Below are positions 1 to 10,508 of a stretch of DNA of 64,000 nucleotides, one piece after another. Both the position numbers and the translations under genes were made by a program. Source of the DNA: Favolaschia claudopus (Eukaryota > Basidiomycota > Agaricomycetes > Agaricales > Mycenaceae); contig JAWWNJ010000179.1 of assembly GCA_037176885.1 (NCBI GenBank), positions 186,001 to 250,000 on the forward strand, written 5' to 3'. Every line of letters starts with the position of its first letter. The first letter of the stretch is position 1. Under the pieces are notes generated by a model. It was not told the DNA's origin. It saw only the letters and a list, made by a program, of their open reading frames with translations, and made no database searches.

Positions 1-335
1 GCCGCGACACGAGTCCCACTTCATCGGAGGCTTCTACTCTCCGCTCCGTCTCCCCACCCTCCCGCGCCCCTTCACTCGAGTCGATTGGCTTCATACCCTC
101 GCGCACGCCTTCGTTCGGCTCCAGTGACGACCTCTCTTCCCGCTCCTCCTCGTACTCTAGCGGCCCCACGACGCCCTCAAGCTCACCATTCTCATACCCC
201 CTCGAGATTGTCGAGTTGGGTGATTTGGGCAAAGTCGCACAACGAATCGTCGCGGCTGAGGCTGAGCCACGCGGCGAGTATGTGGAAGTTCTGCCGCCCC
301 ATCTGCGATATGAGAAATATGCGTACCTGAGCTGA
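1..335 (+). CDS. 3' end of an unrecognised Ser/Pro-rich protein (partial)
   Basis: The window opens inside an open frame whose first full codon is at base 3 and whose TGA is at 333-335. The visible ~110 residues begin with a serine/proline-rich, probably disordered stretch (runs such as SSRSSSYSSG). They end in a better-structured tail containing EIVELGDLGKVAQRIVAAE and the terminus LPPHLRYEKYAYLS. The frame stays open from the edge, and the composition shift from low-complexity to folded-looking sequence suggests a real C-terminus. I do not recognise the family. The 5' part lies outside the window, so length and start cannot be judged. The gene is convergent with the DUF7721-like gene that follows. 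Confidence 0.6.
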   Translation, partial: RDTSPTSSEASTLRSVSPPSRAPSLESIGFIPSRTPSFGSSDDLSSRSSSYSSGPTTPSSSPFSYPLEIVELGDLGKVAQRIVAAEAEPRGEYVEVLPPHLRYEKYAYLS

Positions 336-832
336 GCTCTCGACGCGTAACTCTTCCGTGGGACGTGTGGTCCCATATTCCCTTGTCGCCTAGGCTTCAA
401 AATCACGGCTTTCGCAGACGTACCACAATGCTTCGCCTTGCGCGCTTGCAGATACAGCACGTCCTGCCATCGCCCACGGTCTCCTCGTCCCGATAGTGCA
501 TCTGACGAGGAACAAGACCCCGATGTATCATTATTTCGCTTTGCTTTCGCATTTCTCTATTCTCTCTGTTCATGTCCTTGCTGTCGTCTTTGCTATCTTG
601 CTCTCTTTACTTGCTCTGTTTCTTGCATCTCGTTACTATACGCATCCAATCCTGTATCATATCGAAAAATCAAGATGTATTGATAGTTGCTGCTCTTCTG
701 GCTCACATTCGTCGCCGATGTTCCAACTGAAGTCCCTCCAAATGCAAATCAACGTACACGTATAATTTAGGTGTATCCCGCAAAGTACAACAGCTTTTAC
801 TTAGTTTGTGTCCGCAAGTCTTCCGCCTATAT
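336..832. other. Intergenic, shared 3' flank of two convergent genes
   Basis: No convincing coding region. It lies between the stop of the left-edge gene and the stop of the minus-strand DUF7721-like gene and probably holds both 3' untranslated regions. A T/C-rich stretch occupies about 530-640. I see no repeats or RNA genes. Confidence 0.5.
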
Positions 833-1437
833 TTACAGGAACTTGTTGAGGAGGCTTGCCATACCGCCCCCTCCGCTTCCTCCACCCTGCGTGGATTCAA
901 CAAACTGTGTCGGAACAGAATGGGAACTCGTACCGATAATTGCGACTTGAGCGCAAGCATGGTCACCTTCTGCATGACTTCCCCCTTGAAACCAGGGTCT
1001 GCGTTGCCACCAAGCAGTTTGCTGGCCTCAGACATGACGAGGGGCATGAGTGATTTGATATCAATGTCGCCGCCGCTGGCCATAACCTTCTGCATCACCT
1101 GAAGCCAGAGTGAGTATTGCTGGCTCGATATGACAGGGCAGATGGATGGATAGACCTCAGTAACAACAGCACCGCCAACGGCGTCCGATCCATGGCGCTC
1201 AAGGTTGTCCTTATTGTTGTCCTTGTAAATCTTCTGATGTGCCTCCTTGGCATTGCTGACCTCTCGGTCGGAGACGGGTTGGTGGTCGTCCTACGCATTG
1301 AGGTGGAGAGTCAATGACGAGATGTTACTGCATACGCGATCGTACGGTATTCTCAGCAGCATGACGGGCAGCACGTTTGTAGTGCTCCTCATCTTCCGGG
1401 TGTTCCTGAGCGGCCTGCCGGGCAGCATCGTCGTTGT
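833..1437 (-). CDS. DUF7721-like protein, N-terminus not found
   Basis: Four minus-strand exons read as one small protein typical of the basidiomycete DUF7721 family. The blocks in order are AARQAAQEHPEDEEHYKRAA, then SDREVSNAKEAHQKIYKDNN, then VMQKVMASGGDIDIKSLMPL followed by SEASKLLGGN, and a glycine-rich tail GGGSGGGGMASLLNKFL before a TAA whose last base is 833. Proposed introns are very short (about 38, 65 and 29 nt) with GT...AG ends, so exact junctions are uncertain. Family members normally start with a short Met-Asp-Lys-type helix followed by a Gly/Gln-rich linker. No such exon is visible upstream of an acceptor at about 1438, so the copy may be 5'-truncated or its first exon too short to see. 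Function is unknown in the family. It neighbours another small abundant-type protein gene (LEA-like). Confidence 0.6.
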
Positions 1438-1755
1438 CTGCGCCAGAGATGAGGCAAGGGAAGAGAGTGGGATAGGGGATACTTGCGCGCTGGGATGTGA
1501 GGTTAGATCAGCTATCGGGATTAATGAATCCAAACTAACAGAGCATCTGCTGAGCAATACCGAGAAGTTGTTCCTATACGAATGGGTGAGCAATGGCAGA
1601 GTAGCGCGCTGGAATCAAAGGTACCATGGTGTAGAGTAGGTGGGTGGTTAGATGGATGGGTGAGGTTACAGTCAACGATTGATCGGGCTGCTCAAGTTAT
1701 ATTATCCCAAGCGTGCCTGACGTCACATCTTGACACTTGGCGCCGCGAACGATCG
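1438..1755. other. Upstream flank of the DUF7721-like gene
   Basis: No coding exon could be supported here. A minus-strand ATG near 1626 opens only a short frame (about 17 codons) that does not join convincingly to the DUF7721-like exons. Confidence 0.4.
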
Positions 1756-1876
1756 CTTTCCCGATCCATTTTCTGATCGTCCTACGATTTCGAGGCTTTG
1801 CTAGTGTACAAAATTTTCATTGGGGTGGTATAGTAAGTTATGCTACAATTTAACTGGTCCACGCGTTTCGTTCTAC

Positions 1877-2651
1877 TCAAACCGGAGTGTCCTTGCCCAG
1901 GTTGCCCTCTACTGGCGCCGTTTGTGTTGTTGTGGAACCGGGTAGGTAACTGGCAGCAACATCCCTTGCCTTCTCGAGGTGGGGTTGAGCGGCGGTCGCG
2001 GCCGAATTGATATACGGTTGGGCCGTCTCCTGCGCGGTGGAGAGTATTTGCTTCCCGGTCACGTAGGCAGCGTTCGCGCCAGCCTGAATACCAGATACAA
2101 CGTCGCCAGTGGTTATGCTGTTGTTGGGTCCAGAGCCGGCAGGCATGTACGACTGAGGCAGATAGCATGAGCCGCAGAATCGTAACGGTTGAGAGGACTT
2201 ACCTGTGCGGCAGCAACAGTGCTTGAAGCCATGCTCTTCGCCTGCTCAACGTAGCCAGCGCCAGCTACCTTTGCCTCTTCGACGGATCGTTGACCCTCAT
2301 CCACAGCTTGACCGGTCTTCACTGAAGCCTCCGTCGTCAGACGGTCCGTGGCGCTTTGACCAGTCAGTTCGGGGCCCTTGGCTTGAGCCACAAAGGCGGC
2401 GTTTAGGGCAACATCTTTCGCTTGTTCGGCGTTTGCCTCTGTGACTATGTGAGGACTTGTTGCAGAATGAATGACTTGGCGACTAACCAACTTCACGAGC
2501 AAGAGCACCGGTCTTGGCCTCAGCCTGTGCCTGAGCGGCGGTGGTTTGGAACCTGAACGGAAGTAAATTGAACTGCACAAGACACGGAAGAACAAGACAC
2601 TGACTCGGAGATGTTCTTGGGCTCGTCAACGTTGAAAATTTGGCCAAACAT
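1877..2651 (-). CDS. LEA-like Ala-rich amphipathic protein, copy A
   Basis: Four exons encode about 200 residues. The start reads MFGQIFNVDEPKNISE and joins FQTTAAQAQAEAKTGALARE, then NAEQAKDVALNAAFVAQAKG, and the final exon contains SYMPAGSGPNNSITTGDVVS and a Thr/Pro-rich end before the TGA at 1877-1879. The middle is rich in Ala, Lys, Glu and Gln with AEQAK/VEEAK/VEQAK-type spacing. This suggests long amphipathic helices like group-3 LEA or perilipin-like lipid-droplet proteins. No signal peptide or membrane segment is seen. A desiccation-protection or lipid-surface role is inference from composition only. All introns have GT...AG ends. The paralogue at 6267-7041 differs at residue 2 (Phe here, Ser there) and is otherwise almost identical. 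Confidence 0.75.
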
Positions 2652-2734
2652 ATTTATTTGTGAGTTGGAGATGGAGTTGGAGTTGGAGTGGGTGCAATGG
2701 TAAATTGACTTGAACTAGGCTCCAGTGGGACCTC

Positions 2735-2740
2735 TTTATA
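2735..2740 (-). promoter_or_regulatory. TATA-like box of LEA-like copy A
   Basis: On the minus strand this reads TATAAA, about 85 bp upstream of the ATG and inside an otherwise GC-balanced flank. It is preserved in copy B at the equivalent place. A short run of TTGGAG-type repeats (about 2663-2692) lies between it and the ATG. A TATA box fits a strongly inducible gene, but regulation is not shown by the sequence. Confidence 0.5.
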
Positions 2741-2869
2741 CTTCCGTTCAAGCTCAAAATTTGGAGCGTGGTGACGCAACTAAACCGGCGGATGTGTGTT
2801 GTTGTATGTAGCGCGGAGAGGATGAAAACAAGAATATCGATGTTGGGCGTCGTTCACCTCTACAGAGGC

Positions 2870-4140
2870 AGCCGTGTGCTGCGCACACGGGTGAACAAGC
2901 TCAAGGGTACGACCTTCGAAGCTGTTGCTGTAAGTAAAGCACTGCGTCGGCGTTCGACGATGCGAGCGGGAGAGAAAGCAGGTGGAGGCCGTCCGGACGC
3001 CGAATGAGCGCGCTGAGCGTAATGTCTCTCATAATGACCTCGGTCATCCCAAAGAAGCTGGCTCCGTCGAGCCAGCGGGGTAGTCTCGATCCGCCAGCGA
3101 AGAGACCGAGTGTCATGTACGCGGGAAAGAAGAATGAAGAAAGAGATGGTTCGGCTGTACGTAGCACACACATTTGCATCGGCAGCCGTGTGTCGAGTGC
3201 GTGAAGGATGAAGATGAGGAACATGGTAAGATGACTCGGAGACGGGTGTCGTAAAGGTTGAAGGGCACGACCTTCCGGACCCTCGTACCTAGCCACAGCC
3301 CAATGCTTCTGGCACCGGAACCTGCGACGCGACACGGAGCTCCGCATGGAGGTGCTAGTAACATTCAAAATAGATGCGCCATGCGCGACTTCTCTCAGCG
3401 ATTTCAATCGTCTGCGACAAAGCCGTCTTTGGGGAGCCGGCGGGATGGCCTCGATCCATCCCGGAAAGTAGCAACAAAGAAAAACGAGAGTGTCATTACG
3501 GACCAGAAGATCTGAAGATCATCTTACTCTTGCTTTGCAGTGTACTGAGACCGCCGCCCAGCTTTGCGGTGTGATCGACTGAACTAAGGCCGAAGCGTTA
3601 CGGGTGAAAACGAAGGTTAATCATTCGTGGGGAGCACATTCCGGCGACCTCGTAGTCTGCGCGAATGAGGAAGATGGGAAAGATGAGGTAGAATGCCCGC
3701 ATCGCCCATGACGAGTGTTTGCACCAGCGACCGTGTGTCGCGTGCATGAAAACAAATTGTATCGAGATGAATTGCGCGCAGCGAGCGCAGTACCGGTGAT
3801 CGTGTGTAACACATAATAAGGATATAGGACGCAACGGAATTTACACGCTGACAGTATCGAAAGCCGGTGTACGAAGGGCCGTGTCCCTTATACACAAATG
3901 GCTACGGGTGGAGGAGCACTGCACCGGCGTCCGACGATGCAACACCAGAGAAGATGAGGCGATATCGACTCCTGGGACCTGGGGCGCGAGCCCGACAGTC
4001 CGCAAGAGGGTAGCATTCGAAGAGTTTGAGATGCGCCGAGCGCGACGTCTCTCGGCGATCCCGGCCGTCTCAGACAAAGCTATCTTCGTCGAGCTGGCAG
4101 GGTAACCTCGATCGGCCCAAGAAAATGGAAGGGGAAAAGA
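2870..4140. repeat. Diverged direct-repeat family, about three units
   Basis: Several motifs recur in the same order. Motif 1, GCAGCCGTGTGTCG-like, is at about 2871, 3181 and 3728, with a weaker match near 4505. AAGGGYACGACCTTC is at about 2902 and 3261. A motif ending GGCGTYCGACGATGC is at about 2945 and 3924. A roughly 90-bp block with CTCGATC near its end is at about 3005-3100, 3380-3470 and 4030-4115. Unit spacing is irregular (about 310 and 550 bp). The copies are similar enough to see by eye but clearly decayed. Confidence 0.6.
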
Positions 4141-4791
4141 GAAAATAAAACCATAGATCACAGACGCACCGCCAGCCTTGAAGATCGGGTCTTGAGGTTT
4201 GCGGTTGGACCCTCGCGCCGCCAAGCCAGTGCCGAAGCCGTTGTGTGTCAAGTTTGGAGGTGTGGTGTGAACTGAGCGTAGGATCCCCAAAGCGCGGAGT
4301 GTGTAATGCCTTGCGCATTGACTTAAACCAAGGCCGAAGGGTACACTGATCTGGGAACGTTTGTCAGCGGAGACGAAGACGGGATGGGGTGTGCGCGCCG
4401 TTCGTGGCAAGCCCGCACGCACCGACGACGGCATGTCGTATGGGTAACGAAACAAAAGCGATGAAGATAGGGTGTTCCCCGCGTTCGTGACGGACGTAGC
4501 CCAGACGACCGCGTGTCGTAGGCATTAGCAAGGAAGAGGAGAATGGTCAGAGTGAGATGACGCGGCGTCCATGGTGGGCGTGCTTACACCAACGAGTATA
4601 TGTTGCGTGCATCGAAAGGAAGAGTATCTGGTGAGAGCATCGTCCGTGACGAGCGCAGCACCAACAGGTATGCATCAGGCATATAACGTGGACGCCACCA
4701 AAGGGCTCCGAGAGATGAACGGTCGAGGCATGCTGAGCGCTGAACCTCGAGACCAAGATACTCGGGGCGACCGAGCCGCACGCTAAGATTC

Positions 4792-5160
4792 GCTCGACCG
4801 ATGGCGCAGAGACGTAGAATGTAACGAGCTCACTCGACGGAGCGCGAGGCGGGCTGGAATTCACGAGGGCAGAGTTGAATTGGACCTGGGTGACGAGCGA
4901 CACGATCGCCGCGAGATGGCACGCTCGACTGATGTCGAGACGAGCTGGAATCCACCGCGCTCAACCACCGGTGGCGAGGCAAGCTGGAATTCACGATGAT
5001 GATCTGCTCGCAGCGACACGAGTCGCGCGGGAGATGACTCGCTCGACCGATGTCAAAACGAGTCTGAATTCACCGCGCTCGACCGTTGTCGAGGCAGGCT
5101 GGAATTCACGACGACGATGATTTTGTTCACGGCGACAGAGTCGCACGCGAGACGGGAACA
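4792..5160. repeat. Short tandem array, about 3 units of 118-131 bp
   Basis: Units start with GCTCGACYGATG at 4792, 4923 and 5041. Each continues through a CGAGCTGGAATTCACC-like segment, a GAGGCAGGCTGGAATTCACG segment, an ATGATGAT-like stretch, and CGACACGAGTCGCRCGYGAG. Each unit also has an internal half-repeat around GGAATTCAC, giving a roughly 60-bp sub-period. No coding potential. Confidence 0.7.
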
Positions 5161-6266
5161 CCACAGCTATCCTCCCTGGAACCCGGTGTGAAACGCCGCG
5201 GTTCTGGAGGTGTCGCCTTGGGGAACAGAGAAAAGAAAGAAGGGAAAAAGGAAAATAAGAGTCAAGAAGACGATCCCCCTCAGCGGCGTTCTTTGAATGC
5301 ACGACGACGGACATCACAGTTCTCGGGAACGCCGCCCTTGGAGGGCATAGAATGTGGGAAGGAACAGGAAACAGGGTGACGAAGAGGGAGAAGTCGGGGA
5401 AGAATGAACGCGACGCGCGACGGGTCTCGACAGCGTCCATCCAGCGCTCCATTGTACGATATCGGAGCGCGAGAATGGGATGGGAGGGAACGGCGTAAAG
5501 AAATGATGATCTGGGTAACTCACCATTGAGTCTTCTTATTTCCGTGAACGCGTTCGCTGCCGGCGCCCCCGTGCGTTGGGATGACAGTACAGCTGAGCTG
5601 AGATGAATAGCCCCGAAAGGCCGCGTCCATCTACCCGCGTTGCCTGCAGATGGTCGCGTCTTAGTTCGTCAAGGCCGTACGCGCCAACGGCGTTCCGCCG
5701 GTTTGACCCTTTCATAGACGTGCGAGAAAGCAATTTCGAGCTCTGAAGTGTTTCCGGGTGGCCGCGTTCCACAGGAAATACGTTGAATATAGTGTTTACT
5801 GGACTATAGGCTTGTCAACTCGGAGCCTAGTATACTGCTAGAGATCGGGTCTAGAGGTCGCCAGCAATGGACCCATGGTGTAGCCGGAAGAAGCGAAAAA
5901 GAGCTAAGTATTTCCTTTGAGGAGGACGTTGGGAGGACGCGTCTAACGCTATCGACGATGAATGCGCGCGGAAGGAAATACGTGAGTGGCTGTGCTACTC
6001 GGAACGGAAATCGCTGATCTCAGAACGGCATTGAGCGCCGTGCAGCGAATATTTGGTGGGCAGGTGATGCGGTACATCCGTGCGCTATTCTCTACCTCGC
6101 CTTTCGCTCAGGTCGCCTCGCAAGCTCAGCTTTCCTGAGCTGGCACTTTCCCGATCCATTTTCTGATCATCCTACGATTTCGGGGCTTTCCTAGTGTACA
6201 AAATTTTCATTGGAGTGGTATAGTAAGTTATGCTACAATTTAACTGGTCCACGCGTTTCGTTCTAC

Positions 6267-7041
6267 TCAAACCGGAGTGTCCTTGCCCAGGTTGCCCTCT
6301 ACTGGCGCCGTTTGTGTTGTTGTGGAACCGGGTAGGTAACTGGCAGCAACATCCCTTGCCTTCTCGAGGTGGGGTTGAGCGGCGGTCGCGGCCGAATTGA
6401 TATACGGTTGGGCCGTCTCCTGCGCGGTGGAGAGTATTTGCTTCCCGGTCACGTAGGCAGCGTTCGCGCCAGCCTGAATACCAGATACAACGTCGCCAGT
6501 GGTTATGCTGTTGTTGGGTCCAGAGCCGGCAGGCATGTACGACTGAGGCAGATAGCATGAGCCGCAGAATCGTAACGGTTGAGAGGACTTACCTGTGCGG
6601 CAGCAACAGTGCTTGAAGCCATGCTCTTCGCCTGCTCAACGTAGCCAGCGCCAGCTACCTTTGCCTCTTCGACGGATCGTTGACCCTCATCCACAGCTTG
6701 ACCGGTCTTCACTGAAGCCTCCGTCGTCAGACGGTCCGTGGCGCTTTGACCAGTCAGTTCGGGGCCCTTGGCTTGAGCCACAAAGGCGGCGTTTAGGGCA
6801 ACATCTTTCGCTTGTTCGGCGTTTGCCTCTGTGACTATGTGAGGACTTGTTGCAGAATGAATGACTTGGCGACTAACCAACTTCACGAGCAAGAGCACCG
6901 GTCTTGGCCTCAGCCTGCGCCTGAGCTGCTGTGGTTTGGAACCTGAACGGAAGTAAATTGAACTGCACAAAACACGGGAGAACAAGACACTGACTCGGAG
7001 ATGTTCTTGGGCTCGTCAACGTTGAAAATTTGGCCAGACAT
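6267..7041 (-). CDS. LEA-like Ala-rich amphipathic protein, copy B
   Basis: Same four-exon structure as 1877-2651. It starts MSGQIFNVDEPKNISE; the second residue is Ser, because one base of codon 2 differs from copy A. The remaining protein appears identical: the three changes in exon 2 by eye fall in third positions or leave Ala codons as Ala. Ala/Lys/Glu/Gln-rich amphipathic helices suggest a LEA-type or lipid-surface protein; function is inferred from composition only. Both copies keep start, stop, splice sites and promoter, so both are probably functional. Confidence 0.75.
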
Positions 7042-7126
7042 GTTTATTTGTGAGTTGGTAGATGGAGTTGGAGTTGGAGTGGGTGCAATTGGTAAAGTTA
7101 CTTGAACTAGGCTCCAGTGGGACCTC

Positions 7127-7132
7127 TTTATA
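7127..7132 (-). promoter_or_regulatory. TATA-like box of LEA-like copy B
   Basis: The same TATAAA on the minus strand as in copy A, about 86-90 bp upstream of the ATG. It survived although the surrounding promoter has acquired substitutions and indels. Confidence 0.5.
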
Positions 7133-7442
7133 CTTCCGTTCAAGCTCAAAATTGCGGAGCGTACGTATCGTGACGTCACGATTGACGCGTCGCGAAGATA
7201 GGGGTTCATCGATTCCTCTTTCCTCTTTCGGCTAGAACGATATCCAGTCCAATTCTATGTCAAGGCAGCTACATGCGCAATGATGCAAGAACAACAGCGT
7301 GCGGGGTATGCGGAGCGGCGACGAGGCCATATAACATGTACAAAACAAAAGGAAGGGTCATAATGTTATGACAATGGCAAAGCGAAAGGGGAAGCAAAGC
7401 TGCAAACAGTCTAAGGTCGTGAGGTGAAGAAGAAAAGTCGTG

Positions 7443-10400
7443 TCACTGCGCGTTCTCTTCCTCCCAAGAGCCCATCTTCAAGAATCGCGCCAGCACCTCT
7501 TCCGAACCGCGTTTGAAGAGCTCCACGCCTCGGGCAGGGTCCCACACGCGGCTGCCCTTGCGCGCCGGAGACGCCGCGAGCGGTCCATCGGGGGGCGATA
7601 CCGGCCCGAATGAAGACGGCGGAGATGTCAACGAGCTATTCGATGACGGACGTTCGACCAGAGGGACAACCGGAGGCCTTGCGGGCGGCGTCGTCATTTC
7701 AGCAAATGCCCGCGTCGGGGTTGAGGCGTACGGAAATTCGCGCGGTGAGCCAGGCTGCAATGGCGACGGGGCCGCCGTCGCCATCGACAGGTCCGGGCCA
7801 GCGTGGACCGTTGTCGGTGACATCAAGTCCATTGCGCTCGGAGGCCGCTGACGGCGGCCTCCGTTTTGTGGCGATCGTTTTTCGTTAGTCGAAACCTTCG
7901 CCACGTCAGAGTCTGTTTGAGTGCCCTGGCTGCGATATTTGGGGGAAATAGTTTGAACACCACGTACGGTGTACTCTGTTTTCTTTCCCTTAATACTATA
8001 GCTTCCAGATACTGAGGATCCGCGGGAGCGCACGGTAGTCGAGCTTTTCGAGCTCTTGCTACTCTTGCTGGTGGCGCGATCGCTTTCATAGCCGGCGCGA
8101 CGCGTTTCGCCCAACGACTCGTCGTCTTCATCACTCTCATCTTCATCGTCGCCGTCCATGCTGCTAACCTCTGTTCTATCCTCCCAACTCCGCTTCCGGT
8201 AACGATCATCATCAAAGGCGGCGGCAAGCGCGACGGGCGGTGACTGTGGCGGGGCGAACCAGTTTTGAGGCGTATCGTTGGATGCTGGGAACAGAGTCCC
8301 AGGCATTGGCGTACGTCAAAGTGGAAGGTAATCCGTATAGCGGAGAAAGCGGCTGAGATTTCAGCTGGGACGGAGTTTCGGGCGCGACGACGGGTTCTTC
8401 TGGTGGGGTTGCGACTGGGCTGATGAATCGAGAAGGAGAAGGCGCATCTGATGCTGGGAAAACACGTCCAGGCATTTGGCGCGGCTTCTCTTCCCAGGGA
8501 AATACATGTTTGACCTTCGAACGATCGGGGCTCGCGGTATTCCCCGACTCTGCTTCTCCGGTGACTTGGGCATAGTGGCCTTGGCGTCGCAGAGATATAG
8601 GAATTTCCGAAGGGGGTGGGGGTTGGAAAAGGGCATTAGAGTCGGGAGGGGTGTTTAGTCCGCGCGGCCCTTGTGCGTGATGCTGGCGCGTTTGCGGTTG
8701 ATCCCATATATTAGGGAAATATGTTTCGGATGGGAACGCTGATACGGAAGGTTGAGTGGTGGGTGGTGGGTCCATCGCTGGATTCCAAATAAGCATGGGC
8801 GGAGATGGAGGACGAGGGGGTTCATGGTGTTGTTGAGGTTGATTCTGATGTGAAGGTTGCTGTTGGTGCGAATGAGGGTGCGGATGAGATTGCTGCTGTT
8901 GTTGGGGCGGAAGAGATTGCTGATGCTCAGAATGCTGCTGGTGCGGCTGAGACTGAGGCTGGGCGTGTTGGTCGAGGGTGAACGAAGCTGGATTCGGACT
9001 AGAAGGCAACGAAATGGGTGCTAGGCGCGGACTCGGCGGCACCTCGTTCGGGCCAGGAGTGGGGAGGGTGTCCCATCTTGCGGGCGGCAAATCGCGAACC
9101 TGAATAGTAGGACGCGGAGTGGCAGTATTTCCTGCATCAACCCCGCCTTGTTGCTCTTCACTTTCTACCACTTCTTGAACTTGTCTCCGGGGGCGCATCA
9201 AGTCAACGCGTCCCTCAAGAGGTAAGCTCAGATATACTCCTTCCTTTGGTCGGCCGCTGTCTGGCGGCCCTCCAGCCGACATTCCCTGAATCGCAACTTT
9301 CCGCAGATCTTCCAAACCCATGGCCGTGCCGCTCGCCATACTCTCCGAAATCAACTCCGAGCCAGTGCCAGTTTGCTCGTCCCATGCTGAGACGTAGCGC
9401 TTGACTTGGAATTCGGTTTCGGAGACAAGAGTTTCTGGGCGAAAATGCTTGTCGTATACAGCGAACCAACGATCCACAAGCGCTGGGTAATCGTAAGCCT
9501 GGAGTGGGCCAGACTCGGATTGCGCGGCGTGGTTCTGGAAGGGTGAACGATAAGTGAGAGAATTCCACGGTTTGTTGGGCCCAATGAAATGTATTGCAGA
9601 AATTTGGGAACCGAATCGCTCGTACGCCGGCGCGTAACTGAGGACGTGATATCAGGCGTCGGGGGAAGTAAATGAAAAGATGAATCAACTAACGTATAAG
9701 CGGCGGTCGGGGTTGTATTATACGTGAAGCTGAGTCTGTTCCAATCCCCTCCGCGCCATTCATTAAGAATTCCTTGGTCGCCTCCATCCCAGGTGCCTTT
9801 TGATTTGAGCAGTTGATCAAGTTGTGAGAACTTGTCTTCTCCGGGAGACAGGACAAGAACGCCGGAGTTGAAGATGTCTGGCCACCCGACGTCAGGAACA
9901 GCGGAGAACTCGTGCGGAAGTGTAAAGAGATGAGATAATGGCCGGATAGGGAGAACGTCGGCGTCAAGGAATATGATCTTGGAGTATTGAGTGAGACGGA
10001 ATACGTGCAGTTTTGTAAGGACAGTGTTTAAATCGAGACGGCCTGGACGGGAGGAGTTAGTGTGTGTTGATCGGAAGGTTTTGTTGGAGCGGACGGGTCA
10101 TGAGGGTCGTCGGGGGCCAGACGACGCGTATGGCACGCTCCGCAGCATTGATAATGGACCGGAGCATAGGTGAGAGCATATTTGGGGCCCCAAGATGCGT
10201 GTACACGCGTCGCGCAGAGATGGACAAAAGTAGACCTGGAACTTACCCAAAAGTTTGAGGCCCTTATCGTCTTCCTGAGCAATGATTTCAACGCCGACGA
10301 CGACATCGTAGGCTCTTCTGAGCTGTTTTATGGCGGCCACGTCGACAGACTCTGGAGTAACGAGACAAACGGTTTGGAAATGAACCTCTGGAGAAACCGC

Positions 10401-10508
10401 GGGGGTAGGATGGAGGTCTTTGAGAGCACCGGCGAGAGCCAGTGCACCAGGCAGATAGGCGTCCGACGTCAATAAAGTCACGAAAGCATACTGAGCGGAC
10501 TCAGCCAT
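7443..10508 (-). CDS. Glycogenin (GT8 glycosyltransferase), apparent frame break near the C-terminus
   Basis: Glycogenin primes glycogen by glucosylating itself from UDP-glucose. The minus-strand exons give a GT8 domain: start MAESAQYAFVTLLTSDAYLP, then LNTVLTKLHVFRLTQYSKII followed by FLDADVLP, whose DxD motif binds Mn2+ and UDP-glucose. Then come GGDQGILNEW and HFIGPNKPW, all GT8/glycogenin signatures. Introns include one of about 210 nt after LKLLG and a 56-nt one before YAPAYERFG. After the catalytic part is a long Gln/His/Pro-rich disordered linker (about 8800-9000) and the fungal C-terminal region with FPWEEKPRQMPGRVFPAS and NAWDSVPSIQRYASKLV. There the frame ends and the expected tail (SSMDGDDEDESDEDD, VRGVQTISPKYRSQGTQTD) continues in another frame to TGA at 7443. 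The switch lies at a GGGG run (8251-8254); no standard intron explains it. Confidence 0.92.

Larger units (their letters stand above)
1756..2775. repeat. Segmental duplication, copy A
   Basis: About 1.02 kb that recurs in direct orientation at 6146-7173, offset by 4390 bases. It contains the whole LEA-like gene with its three introns, 3' flank and TATA-containing promoter. About 1815-2527 matches copy B without a difference by eye, introns included. The outer flanks carry substitutions and small indels: four substitutions in the 3' flank before 1815, and about seven in the exon-2/intron-1/start region plus small indels in the promoter. The borders fall where alignment to copy B fades. Confidence 0.95.
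2776..6145. other. 3.4 kb non-coding spacer between the duplicated LEA-like genes
   Basis: No frame in this interval looks like protein: the longer ones lack known motifs and overlap each other on both strands. The sequence is instead made of diverged direct repeats (2870-4140), a short tandem array (4792-5160) and unique-looking DNA (5160-6145). I see no terminal inverted repeats, LTRs, transposase or reverse transcriptase motifs. Confidence 0.6.
6146..7173. repeat. Segmental duplication, copy B
   Basis: Direct copy of 1756-2775, shifted by 4390 bases. The core from about 6205 to 6917 equals copy A; changes are confined to the outer parts, including a few inserted bases in the promoter. The right end stops near GGAGCGT/TGACG, beyond which the two copies diverge. 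Confidence 0.95.

Noticed and set aside
1979..2444. Plus-strand frames antisense to the LEA-like gene, repeated in copy B
   Set aside because: They are mirrored only because the region is duplicated; codon content follows the real minus-strand exons.
2776..6145. Spacer as an intact transposon inserted between two LEA-like copies
   Set aside because: No terminal repeats, target-site duplication, transposase or polymerase motifs were found; the outer genes are a duplication, not LTRs, since they encode a spliced gene.
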